From assembly GCA_012103255.1 (NCBI GenBank), contig WLXD01000003.1:329984-393983 (forward strand): a DNA stretch of 64,000 bases, written 5' to 3'. The position numbers and the translations under genes were made by a program. Of this stretch, positions 1 through 8,511 are shown in pieces. The notes beneath the pieces were generated by a model. The model searched no databases. It was not told the DNA's origin and saw only the letters and a list, made by a program, of their open reading frames with translations. How positions within the stretch are numbered: the first letter of the stretch is position 1; each line of letters opens with the position of its first letter. This DNA is from Acidobacteriota bacterium (lineage in GTDB: Bacteria; Acidobacteriota; UBA890; WLXD01).

Positions 1-1
1 G

Positions 2-466
2 AGCTGGGTTCCGGATCGCGTTCCGGCTGTCTGGCGTCACCGTAGCCGGATGCTCCTCGTGCTCCTACTGCTCGTCCGATTCGCGCTCCCGGCATACGCG
101 TTGGCATCCGGGTTGATATTCGAACAGTTCCTCGAGCCCGAACGAGCCGAGGCAGTCCGCGTGATCGAAGAGACCACGGGCGATGTGGAGCAAATCGAAC
201 GACTCGACGAGGCGCTGCCCGAAACACAAACACCAGGCTGGCGCGAGCGCGTCTCAGGTTGGTTCGCGGAGACTTTCGAGACTCTCGACGTCGAAGCGCG
301 CATCGAGGCGTTCCGGGATCGCCTGGGCCAGGTGGTGGAGCAGGTTATCCACTTGATCGTCGTCTTCGCCCTGCAGACCGTCCTGCTGCCGCTCGCGTTC
401 CTCTGGGGCATGCCCAGGCTGGCCGGACTGGCGCTTGATCGCCTGCGTGCAATCGACCGCGCCTAG
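2..466 (+). CDS. Hypothetical two-helix membrane protein, 5' end outside the window
   Basis: I do not recognise the family. The frame is open from base 2 through the ATG at 50, so the gene probably begins upstream; if it starts at 50 it is 138 residues. From that ATG there is a hydrophobic segment at about residues 2-25, a charged acidic central part rich in Glu and Arg (about 28-98, probably helical), and a second hydrophobic segment at about 99-120. This looks like a small membrane protein with a soluble loop between two helices. It converges on the flavoprotein gene, with stops 10 bp apart. No function can be assigned. Confidence 0.55.
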   Translation, partial: SWVPDRVPAVWRHRSRMLLVLLLLVRFALPAYALASGLIFEQFLEPERAEAVRVIEETTGDVEQIERLDEALPETQTPGWRERVSGWFAETFETLDVEARIEAFRDRLGQVVEQVIHLIVVFALQTVLLPLAFLWGMPRLAGLALDRLRAIDRA

Positions 467-475
467 CAGCAGCTC

Positions 476-2350
476 CTACCCAGGCAATTCGCCAACGGCT
501 CTCCAGGCCTCGTCGATCGCTACCTGCGTGGCGGCGTAGGCACCGGCGTCCGAATTCGCGAACGCGATCCGACCGAGCGGACGGCGCGCGATCTCGTGTG
601 GCGCCTCCCCCGGCGGCCACTCAGGATCCCAGAGATCCAGATAGTCGTACGCGTAGCCGTGCGGCCACCGGTTGACCGTGATCGCCAGGATGTCCTCGGC
701 TGCGTTGAAGCCTGCGGGCCCGAGCATTCCGTCCAGGACGGTGCGCACCTCGCGCTCGAAATCTTCGAACGTCATCTCGAGGAGCCGGGCGCGCGACGCT
801 CGATGCTGAGTTCGAACATCGATACCCCTGGCGCCGGAATCCACCGCACCCCAGAACTGCATCACCGTTGCGCCTGAATCGCCCCACTCATGATGGTAGG
901 TCTCGGTCTCAATGCCCTTCACAAGCCAGGCCGCCCCGTGGAGTCGACCGGGGCAGTACGCCCCGGTCACGCCCAGAGTGTCGGCAGCCTCGCTGTTTCG
1001 CAGCAGCACATTCGTGAGTAGAAGCGGCCGTTTGACCTGCGCGCGAAACGCCTGCGACTGTGCCTCCGAGAGATCCGGCACCAGGAACGGAACGATCGAG
1101 TGGTAGCAGGCGAGCACCGCGTGGCGGGCCCGTACCGCCATCACTTCGTCGGCCTGGACGTATGTGACGCGGACGGCACCTCCCTCCTCTGCAACCTCAA
1201 CCGCGGTCGAGTTCAGGCGCAAACGAACCGCAGATCGAGCTTCGTCCAGGCGCGCGTAGTTGAAGACGGCGCTCACGATGTCTTCGTTGTCAGCGCCCGC
1301 GGTGACATCCGGAATCAAACTGCGTACGAGCAACCGGGCGACAGAAGCATTGCCATCCGGAAATGCCGTCGTCTCCCCCGAGACGCTTCCATCCCCCGCC
1401 GTCAACTCACCTCCGAGCAGATGCGCCATCGGGAGCCCGGCCCCCTCGCATTCGGCCACCGACAGGCTGTCGGCACCAACGCCCCAGTAGCCGTGCGTGG
1501 TCTTGACGAAGAGTTCCGCGGCCTCGTCAGTCAGTTCGCCGTGCTCGCGCAGAAACTCGGTGTAGCTCGTACCTCGCAGGTAGCGCGTACGTCCTGCTTC
1601 GTCCTGTCCAGCCAGCACATCCTTGCGAGCCATGTAGAACCGCCGCAACGACGCCCGCGACTCGTCGCTCAGAGGCAACTCGTCAACTTGTTCGAGAACT
1701 CTGGCCGGATCGCCGTGCCGCAGCACGAACCCTGGCGCGAGGGCATCGCGGCCGTACGTCTCGGCGTCAAAGAACGTGGCCGCACCCAGTTCGCCGTCGG
1801 CTCCGTAGTTGAAGTCGTCCCGCGACCGGAGCCGCTCAATATCCACGCCGAGCTCATCCAACAGACGGTGAACAACGGGGCTGAACTCGGTGTATTCGAG
1901 GTTGAACACTCCTCCCCAGGCCAGCCTCATCGCGTCGCCCTGGTGGAACTCGTTGCGCTTCGCATGGCCGCCGAAGTCGTCGTGATTCTCGAGAATCAGA
2001 ATCCGTGACGACTCCCCATGAGCCTGGCGATAGAAGTAGGCGGCGGCAAGGCCGCTGATACCCCCTCCCACCACCACGAGGTCGTACTCCTCATTCAAGT
2101 CGCGGCCGCGGCCGAATTCGCGCCCCTCGCGGGCCAGGGCATGTCCGGTTTCGAACGAGCCGGGGTGTGAGCCGCGCATCCCGGTGAGCGTGGGCGGATA
2201 GAACCGTTCTCCGGGCTCCTGGCGGCACGCACTCAGGGCCAGCGGCAACCCTGCCGCGGCCACGCCGGCTCCGTGAATCAGGTCGCGCCGCGTGATCCGC
2301 CGGTGCATTCCCAGAAGCTGATCTGCTCGGGAATCGCGCTCATCAGTCAT
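476..2350 (-). CDS. Tat-exported FAD-dependent oxidoreductase (amine-oxidase / spermidine-dehydrogenase-like)
   Basis: The N-terminus has a twin-arginine signal (RITRRDLIHG followed by a hydrophobic stretch ending in a Cys, LSACRQ), so the protein is probably exported folded with bound FAD and may be lipidated. A dinucleotide-binding motif, VVGGGISGLAAAY, lies about 90 residues in, followed by the ILENHDDFGGHAKR segment typical of FAD amine oxidases and of spermidine-dehydrogenase-like NAD(P)-binding proteins. Near the C-terminus RIAFANSDAGAYAATQVA is the usual second FAD contact. I chose the ATG at 2350 because it is preceded by GGAAGG and starts the signal peptide cleanly; a longer frame to 2431 adds 27 low-complexity residues. 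The substrate is unknown; an amine is an inference from family only. Confidence 0.82.
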   Translation of the reverse strand: MTDERDSRADQLLGMHRRITRRDLIHGAGVAAAGLPLALSACRQEPGERFYPPTLTGMRGSHPGSFETGHALAREGREFGRGRDLNEEYDLVVVGGGISGLAAAYFYRQAHGESSRILILENHDDFGGHAKRNEFHQGDAMRLAWGGVFNLEYTEFSPVVHRLLDELGVDIERLRSRDDFNYGADGELGAATFFDAETYGRDALAPGFVLRHGDPARVLEQVDELPLSDESRASLRRFYMARKDVLAGQDEAGRTRYLRGTSYTEFLREHGELTDEAAELFVKTTHGYWGVGADSLSVAECEGAGLPMAHLLGGELTAGDGSVSGETTAFPDGNASVARLLVRSLIPDVTAGADNEDIVSAVFNYARLDEARSAVRLRLNSTAVEVAEEGGAVRVTYVQADEVMAVRARHAVLACYHSIVPFLVPDLSEAQSQAFRAQVKRPLLLTNVLLRNSEAADTLGVTGAYCPGRLHGAAWLVKGIETETYHHEWGDSGATVMQFWGAVDSGARGIDVRTQHRASRARLLEMTFEDFEREVRTVLDGMLGPAGFNAAEDILAITVNRWPHGYAYDYLDLWDPEWPPGEAPHEIARRPLGRIAFANSDAGAYAATQVAIDEAWRAVGELPG

Positions 2351-2467
2351 TGGGCCTTCCGGTGCAGGGGAACCCTCGCGGCTCGAGGTTAGCGACGGCA
2401 ACGCCGGGAGCGTACGCTGCCGGGAGAACAACTACCAAGCGTCGCTCCCCACGCGAGACGTTGAGCA

Positions 2468-3019
2468 ATGAATCTTCAGGTCCGGCCGTTCGAGACGAAA
2501 CGTGAACTCGAGGCCATGATCGACTACTTCCTCGAAACAAGCGATGCCGACCTCGTGCGTATGGGCATCGATCTCGACCTGGTTCCGACGCGCGAGGAAT
2601 GGCTGAGCGCGGTGGTGGGCGACGCCGATCTGCCGGATACCGAGGCGAATCGGTTCTACGTGGGCTGGCATCTGGACGGGCGCCTCGTGGGCCATTCGAG
2701 TATCAGCCACATCGTTCACGGTGAAACAGCGCACTGCCATCTGCATTTGTGGGAAGCGGATCTGCGCGGGGCGGGCATCGGGCCACGGTTTCTCGCCCGG
2801 TCAGTCGACACGTACTTCGATCGATTCGACTTGAAGCTCCTCGCCAGCGAGCCACACGCGCACAATCCCGCCCCGAATGCCGCGCTGCCGAAGCTCGGGT
2901 TCCGACTGGTGCGCCGGTACCGGACGCGCGCCACATCAATGTCCGGTGAGATCGAGGTGAGTCGCTACGAGATCACCCGCGACGAATGGGCAGCTCTCAG
3001 GAAGGCTCGGTCCGCGTAG
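2468..3019 (+). CDS. GNAT family N-acetyltransferase
   Basis: This 183-residue protein transfers an acetyl group from acetyl-CoA to an unknown amine. The acetyl-CoA loop is visible as LRGAGIGPRFL (about residues 98-108, the R/QxxGxG/A signature). It is followed by a helix and the NPAPNAALPKLGFRLVRRY segment, where GNAT proteins carry their conserved Asn and the 'LGF' strand. The length is typical of a single-domain GNAT. The gene is divergent from the Tat flavoprotein and converges on the sulfatase with a 19-bp gap. The region upstream has only a weak ribosome binding site. Confidence 0.85.
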   Translation: MNLQVRPFETKRELEAMIDYFLETSDADLVRMGIDLDLVPTREEWLSAVVGDADLPDTEANRFYVGWHLDGRLVGHSSISHIVHGETAHCHLHLWEADLRGAGIGPRFLARSVDTYFDRFDLKLLASEPHAHNPAPNAALPKLGFRLVRRYRTRATSMSGEIEVSRYEITRDEWAALRKARSA

Positions 3020-3038
3020 TCGACTCCGAAGGTCCGAG

Positions 3039-4583
3039 CTAACGCAGGCCGCTGCCCGGCACCTGCACCCAGCCGGCACTCTTCAGAGGAAATTGTGAAC
3101 CCGAGAGCGCCGGGAATCGTTCCCTCAGTTCGTCGTACTCGGGATTCACGGCGTGGTCGCCCCAGATACCGAGCATCAGCTTGAGCCCTTCATCGGGCTC
3201 GGGGTACTGGCCCTGGTCATCCGTCCGCGCGATCCACTCCTGAAGGACGGATTCGAGCTCGTCGCGTACAGCGCTGAACTCCGGGTCGTCGGCCAGGTTG
3301 ATCAGCTCGTGCGGATCCGCTTGAAGGTCATACAGCTCGACGCTCGGGCGGGTGTCAGAGAAGAAACGCTGTTGCGCCTCGTCGAGCTCACCGTCCGCCG
3401 ACAACTGGCGCATCACCCGGACGAAGGGGACGCCGTCCACGTCCATGTACGTGGGCTGGGTGTAGGGCCGGTCGGCAAGGAAATTGCGGATGTACTTGAA
3501 CCGTGTCGACCGCACCGAGCGAATCCGGTCGATCGTGAAGTCGCACCGATCGCGAGTTGAGAACACGTAGTCCCTGCCCGTGAAGTCGGCCGCGAAAATA
3601 TCTTGCCCCTCCATGTAGCCAGGGATCGTGAGCCCCGCGAGGGCAAGCGAGCTTGTGCCGAGATCGAGACCGCCGACGAGCCGGTCGTCGGTTGTGCCGG
3701 GATCGAGCTGAGGGTCTGCGCGGAAGTCAGCGATCACGAGCGGCACGCGAAGCCCGCCGTCGTAGAGGAACTGCTTGTTACGAGTCAGGCGCATCCCGTG
3801 GTCCGAAAAGAAGAACACCACGGTGTTGTCGAGCACCCCGGACTCTCGCAGCGTGTCGACGATGTCCCCGACCTTCCGATCGGTGATCCGGATCGCGTCC
3901 AGATGGTCCGCCCACTCTTCGACGATCGTCGGATGGTCGGGCAGATAGGGAGGCAGGTTCACGAGCGCGCGATTCATCCCAGGGCTAGCGGCCTCCTCGA
4001 ACGCACCCGAGAAGATCTCCTTCCCGCCCGCCAGCTGGACCTGCCCGAAGAACGGCTGGCGCTCCTCGAGAGTCGCAAGATCGATGCGGTCGCCACGCTT
4101 CCCATAGAGCGGGTGTTGCGAGTAGGGCTGCTCGTACAGGTCGTGGCGGTCGTATCGGAAGTTGTAGTCGTCCTTGCCGTTGTTGAACGTGAAGTACCCG
4201 GCTTCGCGGAAAACCTCGGGGACCGTCAGATAGCTGCCCGGAAGTTCGATCGCCGACTCGGGCGTGCGCGAACTGTGGTGGTTGTGCAGCCCGAGCGTGG
4301 TCGACATCGAGCCCGTGATGATGCTGGATCGGCTTGCCGAACATACCGGAGCCGGCATGATCGCCTGCGTGAATGCCACTCCGGCAGCCGCGAGGTCATC
4401 GATCCTCGGGGTCTCGATCACGGTGGTGCCGTAGACGCCCATCAGCGGCGCGGTGTCTTCGAGGAATATCCACAAGATATTCGGTTGTGTCTCCGGAACC
4501 GGCGCACGCGCAGGCGCGCATGACGCTGCGCAGGCGAACGCAAACCCCACGGTGGCGCCGACGCGCCACCTAGTTCTCATCAT
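3039..4583 (-). CDS. Secreted sulfatase (heparan N-sulfatase / S1_8-like)
   Basis: The predicted 514-residue protein begins with a lipoprotein-like signal (MMRTRWRVGA to about residue 22, with a Cys in CAASCAP). The sulfatase core starts at NILWIFLEDTAPLMG, whose acidic residues bind Ca. The nucleophile segment is VCSASRSSIITG, with the formylglycine Cys near residue 81. The motif is C-x-A-x-R rather than the commoner C-x-P-x-R. FFFSDHGMRLTRNKQ provides the second metal site (DHG) and a downstream Lys. The 'EDT.P..G.YG' start resembles N-sulfoglucosamine sulfohydrolases. The start at 4583 overlaps the end of the M20-like gene by 14 bp, so it is the last gene of an operon with that gene and the antiporter. 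A longer frame to 4691 has no signal-like start. Confidence 0.85.
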   Translation of the reverse strand: MMRTRWRVGATVGFAFACAASCAPARAPVPETQPNILWIFLEDTAPLMGVYGTTVIETPRIDDLAAAGVAFTQAIMPAPVCSASRSSIITGSMSTTLGLHNHHSSRTPESAIELPGSYLTVPEVFREAGYFTFNNGKDDYNFRYDRHDLYEQPYSQHPLYGKRGDRIDLATLEERQPFFGQVQLAGGKEIFSGAFEEAASPGMNRALVNLPPYLPDHPTIVEEWADHLDAIRITDRKVGDIVDTLRESGVLDNTVVFFFSDHGMRLTRNKQFLYDGGLRVPLVIADFRADPQLDPGTTDDRLVGGLDLGTSSLALAGLTIPGYMEGQDIFAADFTGRDYVFSTRDRCDFTIDRIRSVRSTRFKYIRNFLADRPYTQPTYMDVDGVPFVRVMRQLSADGELDEAQQRFFSDTRPSVELYDLQADPHELINLADDPEFSAVRDELESVLQEWIARTDDQGQYPEPDEGLKLMLGIWGDHAVNPEYDELRERFPALSGSQFPLKSAGWVQVPGSGLR

Positions 4584-5832
4584 GCCCGCCAAGCAATACC
4601 GACAGCAGCACCACTTGCCGAGCCGTACGCATGAGTCCGTCGATGTCGGCCCACTCATCGGGTGTGCCGCGGTCGCCGCCGCGCGAACCACCCAACCCGA
4701 TCGCGGGCACTCCGGCTGCCACGGCGATATTCATGTTCGATGAACCCGAGTCCGACATCCGCGGTTCGTAGCCGAGCCAGCGTGAGATCGCCGCCGCGGA
4801 TGTGACCAGCCTGGACTCGGCGGCACCGGGTATCTGCCCACCAGGTGTGAGCTGGACGGGCTCCATCTCGAGGTCGATGGCGGTCTCCGCCGCTACCTGC
4901 GTGATGATCTGACGGATGTCTTCCTCCATCTCGTCGAGTATGTGCGCCTCCATCGATCGCAGATCGAGCGAGAACCAGCCCGATTCCGGTTTGTGATTGA
5001 ACACCGATCCGCTATCGAGCATCGAGATGTTGATCCGCGTTCGCGTGTCGTCGCCACGCTGCGCGTTCGGCAACGAGAGAATCCGGTCTACGGAGCGACC
5101 GATCGCCTGGTTCACGTTCGGCAGCCCGCCGCCGAGCGTGTGCCCCGGAGGGCCCGTGGCGACTATGCGCCACCAGTGAATTCCCAACGCGCCATAGCTG
5201 ATGCTGTGTCCGTCTCCGAGGATCTCGATAAACGCTTCCGCCGAATCTCCGTACCGATCGAAAAGCTCACGCATCCCGATCAGCCCGGTCTCCTCCTGTG
5301 CGACGGCGGCGAACACAAGTGTGTGCTCTGGTCGCTGGCCGGAGGATAGGTACGCATCCGCCGCAGCGAGCATGGCGGCGGTTGTGACCGAGGTGTTGGT
5401 CCCGGGCCCAAGCACTCGGTCTCCCGAGATGGACGGCGGTGCGCCCGCCGAGCGCTGGTGCTCGGCCACGGTGGCGAGATCATCGAGGGTCGAAACGAAG
5501 ACGAGGTGCCCCTCGCTGCGTCCCGGAATAACACCGACGGCGTTCGGACTCGCCGTCACCTGCACGTCTTGAAGGCCGATCGCGCGCATCTGCTCCGCGA
5601 CGAAGTCCGCTCGATCGTGCTCGGCGCCGGAAGGAGAAACGATCGTGCCCATCGCTACGAGCAACTCCGCTGTGGCGCGGCGCTCTTCGCGCAGGTGTTC
5701 GAGTGACGCCGCGACCGCTGGATCTTGGAGGGCGGCCTCCAGCCGGCCCTCGGCTTGCTGTGCTCGGGCATCGAAGGCAGGCAACAGGAGCGTCATCGCC
5801 AGAACGCCCGCGCACCGCGCTCGGTTGCTCAC
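4570..5832 (-). CDS. M20-family metallopeptidase homologue lacking three metal ligands
   Basis: Exported 420-residue protein with a signal peptide (cut near DARAQ, residue 25) and an M20 fold. Against the intact paralogue at 21170-22432 the fold matches throughout (GPPGHTLGG dimerisation loop, SDSGSSNMNIA, PAIGLGGSRGGDR), but the catalytic metal ligands are degraded. The HLD motif is TLD (Thr115), the bridging Asp of GPGIAD is Thr147 in GPGTNT, and the C-terminal His falls on Gly389 in GGDRGTPDEW. Glu180-Glu181 and Asp207 remain. It probably cannot bind the usual di-zinc centre and may be a binding protein or pseudoenzyme. I chose the GTG at 5832 because it overlaps the antiporter stop as GTGA; an ATG at 5883 would overlap by 55 bp. 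Confidence 0.8.
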   Translation of the reverse strand: MSNRARCAGVLAMTLLLPAFDARAQQAEGRLEAALQDPAVAASLEHLREERRATAELLVAMGTIVSPSGAEHDRADFVAEQMRAIGLQDVQVTASPNAVGVIPGRSEGHLVFVSTLDDLATVAEHQRSAGAPPSISGDRVLGPGTNTSVTTAAMLAAADAYLSSGQRPEHTLVFAAVAQEETGLIGMRELFDRYGDSAEAFIEILGDGHSISYGALGIHWWRIVATGPPGHTLGGGLPNVNQAIGRSVDRILSLPNAQRGDDTRTRINISMLDSGSVFNHKPESGWFSLDLRSMEAHILDEMEEDIRQIITQVAAETAIDLEMEPVQLTPGGQIPGAAESRLVTSAAAISRWLGYEPRMSDSGSSNMNIAVAAGVPAIGLGGSRGGDRGTPDEWADIDGLMRTARQVVLLSVLLGGHDEN

Positions 5833-7514
5833 GCTCCGCGCCCAGCAGGCGGCTTGCCGAGGTACCGGATCACCGCCCAGCACGCGGCCAGTCCCAACCC
5901 GAGAAACACAAACGGATTGAGACCCGCTCCGGCCGGGAGATAGCCCACCGCCACCGCCAGGCCCGCGGCGATCAGAGCGTAGGGAAGCTGTGTGCGGACG
6001 TGCTCAACCGTGTCGCATCCGCTCGCGAAGGCGGCGACGATGGTCGTGTCGCTGATTGGAGAGCAGTGATCACCGAAGACGGCTCCCGCCAGGATGGAAC
6101 CAATCGTGGCGATCACCACCGCGCCGGGCGCCGCTCCGCTTTCGAGTCCGGTTAGGGCGGCGGCGATCGGGATGCACAGCGGCATGAGCACCCCCAGGGT
6201 TCCCCATGCTGAACCAACGCTGAACGAAACGAGCGCCGCGAGCAGGAACACCATCGCCGGGAGCGCCACAACGGGGAACTGGCCATCGAGCACGCCGACG
6301 AGCCACCCGGCAGTATCGAGCGCGCTGATCACGCTGCTGAGTGTGAATGCGAAGACGAGGATCAGAACCGGAAGGAACATCTGGCGCATGCCGTCGAAGA
6401 GCGCCACCACCGAGCCTTCGCGGCGCTCGGGCACAGCCAGACCCAGTACGGCGAGGGCCACCGCAATGGAGAACGCGGTGGCCGTCACGAACACGAGGTC
6501 CGCATCAGCCTGCCCGAAGGCCTGAATCGTTCGATCTAGCCAACTGCCCTGCGCGGACGGCCCCAACTTCGCCATCCCATCAACGTAGAGGCCGCCAAAG
6601 ACCGCCCCGATCAACGCCAGCACCGGAAGCGCGGTCAATGCGATCCGACCTGATCCACCACTCACACCGGGTTCGCCAGTTTCGGCCAGCGGCTCCGTCG
6701 GCGCCGCCTCGAGGTCGGCGGCGGCTTCCTCTTCCGCCTTGCGCATCGGCCCTATGTCCCGTCCCAGCCAGACGGTGAGCAGCACGATCGCGAGCGCGAA
6801 ATAGTTGTAGAACCTGTAGGGCAGCGTCTCGATGAGAATCTGGTATGACGACAGCCCGGCAAAAGCAGCCGCATCGCCGAACGTGGTTTCGCCGTAGAGC
6901 GCGAGTCCGTTCTGGATCAGCGTCAACTCGAACGCGATCCAGGTGGAGATGAGCGCGAAGGCCGCGATCGGCGACGCTGTCGAATCGACAATGAACGCCA
7001 GTTTCGGCCGCGACAGGCCCGCGCGATCGGTGATCGGACGCATCGTCTTGCCCACGAGCATTGTGCTGGCGAGACCATCGAAGAAGACGACCCACCCCAT
7101 GGCGAACACCCCGAGCCCCACGCGTCGCCGCGAATCCCCCCTACCTAGAGCCCGCGAAGCCAAAACCTGAAGGCCGCCGATCCGGTTCAGCAGTTCGACG
7201 AACCCGCCCATCATCAGAGAAAAGACCAGCGCCGAGATATTCCACCGGTTGGTCAAGGGCGGAATCAGATGCTGACTAAACAGATCGACGAAGGCCGTCG
7301 CGACGTTGCCGTTCGCGAGAAGGACCGCGCCGCTGAATGCCCCCAGGAAGAGCGCCGAGTAGATGTCTCGTGTGAGAAACGCCAGGCCGATCGCCACCAC
7401 GCTGGGCCATATCGACGCCGGGCCTCCCTGTGGAGGACCACTCAACACGAACCCAAACGTCAACAGGACGAGTGCCCAGGAAGCGATCGTTCGTTTTTCG
7501 AAGTTTCTGGCCAT
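5829..7514 (-). CDS. NhaC-family Na+/H+ antiporter or ion-coupled organic-acid transporter
   Basis: A 561-residue, very hydrophobic inner-membrane protein with about 12-14 predicted helices. Family signatures are the FLTRDIYSALFLGAFSGA segment, the FFDGLASTMLVGKTMRP stretch (conserved acidic/polar residues in a helix) and SVGSAWGTLGVLMP near the C-terminus, followed by GDHCSPISDTTIVA, a hallmark of the NhaC and malate/lactate antiporter group. A central charged loop (about residues 260-290) is not conserved. It is the first gene of a three-gene minus-strand operon: its TGA overlaps the GTG of the M20-like gene by four bases. Pairing with two exported hydrolase-type proteins suggests a role in taking up a product rather than only pH homeostasis. 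This is inference. Confidence 0.85.
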   Translation of the reverse strand: MARNFEKRTIASWALVLLTFGFVLSGPPQGGPASIWPSVVAIGLAFLTRDIYSALFLGAFSGAVLLANGNVATAFVDLFSQHLIPPLTNRWNISALVFSLMMGGFVELLNRIGGLQVLASRALGRGDSRRRVGLGVFAMGWVVFFDGLASTMLVGKTMRPITDRAGLSRPKLAFIVDSTASPIAAFALISTWIAFELTLIQNGLALYGETTFGDAAAFAGLSSYQILIETLPYRFYNYFALAIVLLTVWLGRDIGPMRKAEEEAAADLEAAPTEPLAETGEPGVSGGSGRIALTALPVLALIGAVFGGLYVDGMAKLGPSAQGSWLDRTIQAFGQADADLVFVTATAFSIAVALAVLGLAVPERREGSVVALFDGMRQMFLPVLILVFAFTLSSVISALDTAGWLVGVLDGQFPVVALPAMVFLLAALVSFSVGSAWGTLGVLMPLCIPIAAALTGLESGAAPGAVVIATIGSILAGAVFGDHCSPISDTTIVAAFASGCDTVEHVRTQLPYALIAAGLAVAVGYLPAGAGLNPFVFLGLGLAACWAVIRYLGKPPAGRGA

Positions 7515-7619
7515 TGGGATCCGTCGGCGAGGCGAATTCGTCGCCTACCTTGCCACGCTTCAGGCTCGCCAGAAACAGGGCCGCCCTACAACGCGCAGCG
7601 GGAGCGCTACGATGGCGCC

Positions 7620-8438
7620 ATGAAACGCGAAGTCCTGATCGACCAGGCCGTCGCTCAACTCGCACGACTGGGCGTTGGGCCGGGGGACGTCCTGCTGGTG
7701 CACACGGCGTTCACTCGGGTCAATCCTCTCGAACGGGGGCCGCTGGGGCTCGTCGAGGCGCTGACGCGCGCCGTCGGCCCAAACGGCACGATCGTGATGC
7801 CGGCGTGGCCCGACGCGATCGATGGACTGTACGACCCGGAACGCACCCCGTCGGATCTCGACCTCGGCGTCGTGGCCAGCGTGTTCTGGCAGCTGCCCGA
7901 CGTCAGGCGATCAACTCACGTACAGGCGTTCGCCGCCCGAGGCCCCGACGCCGATCGGATTCTCATGGACGCTCTACCGCTCCCTCCGCACCGCGCCGAG
8001 AGCCCGGTAGGACGAGTGCACGAACTCGACGGCAAGATCCTCTTGCTCGGGGTCAACCACGACGCCAACACCACGATCCACCTCGCCGAGGTGCTCGCCG
8101 AAGTCCCCTACGGGCGCGAACTCACCTGCCAGGGCTTTGTCGACGGCGTGCCCCATCGCATTACCTATCGCGAAAACGACCACTGTTGCCGCCGATTCCG
8201 CCTCGTCGACAGCTGGCTCGACGAAGCGGGCGCCCAAGTCGCCGGCACGGTCGGCCACGCAGAGGCCCGCCTCGTCCGCTCGGCAGCTGTCGTCAACCAC
8301 GCCGGCTCGGCGCTGCACGACGATCCGCTCGTTTTCCTGCACGACAGAAACGTCGGGTGCAGCGATTGCAACGCTGCGCGCGACAGCCTCAGCGACGACC
8401 TCCCTCTCGGGCTAATCAGCAGCGAGCCCCTCGTGTAG
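7620..8438 (+). CDS. AAC(3)-type N-acetyltransferase
   Basis: This 272-residue protein belongs to the aminoglycoside 3-N-acetyltransferase (antibiotic_NAT) fold. Visible signatures are VLLVHTAFTRVNPLERGPLG near the N-terminus, GTIVMPAWPD, the VQAFAARGPDAD segment corresponding to the acetyl-CoA/catalytic region, and ILLLGVNHDANTTIHLAE, which matches the family's 'GvG...NTslHlaE' block. Many environmental members do not confer aminoglycoside resistance, so drug inactivation should not be assumed. The ATG at 7620 is the first that starts at the conserved N-terminal helix; the longer open frame upstream runs through the divergent antiporter gene. The tail is Cys-rich for its length (NVGCSDCNA). 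Confidence 0.85.
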   Translation: MKREVLIDQAVAQLARLGVGPGDVLLVHTAFTRVNPLERGPLGLVEALTRAVGPNGTIVMPAWPDAIDGLYDPERTPSDLDLGVVASVFWQLPDVRRSTHVQAFAARGPDADRILMDALPLPPHRAESPVGRVHELDGKILLLGVNHDANTTIHLAEVLAEVPYGRELTCQGFVDGVPHRITYRENDHCCRRFRLVDSWLDEAGAQVAGTVGHAEARLVRSAAVVNHAGSALHDDPLVFLHDRNVGCSDCNAARDSLSDDLPLGLISSEPLV

Positions 8439-8511
8439 TGTCGAGGCCGCCGCGGCTGCTGCTCGCCCGCGTCGCCTCCGATTCCGCCTCCAGCATCCAC
8501 GGGAGTCTCTG

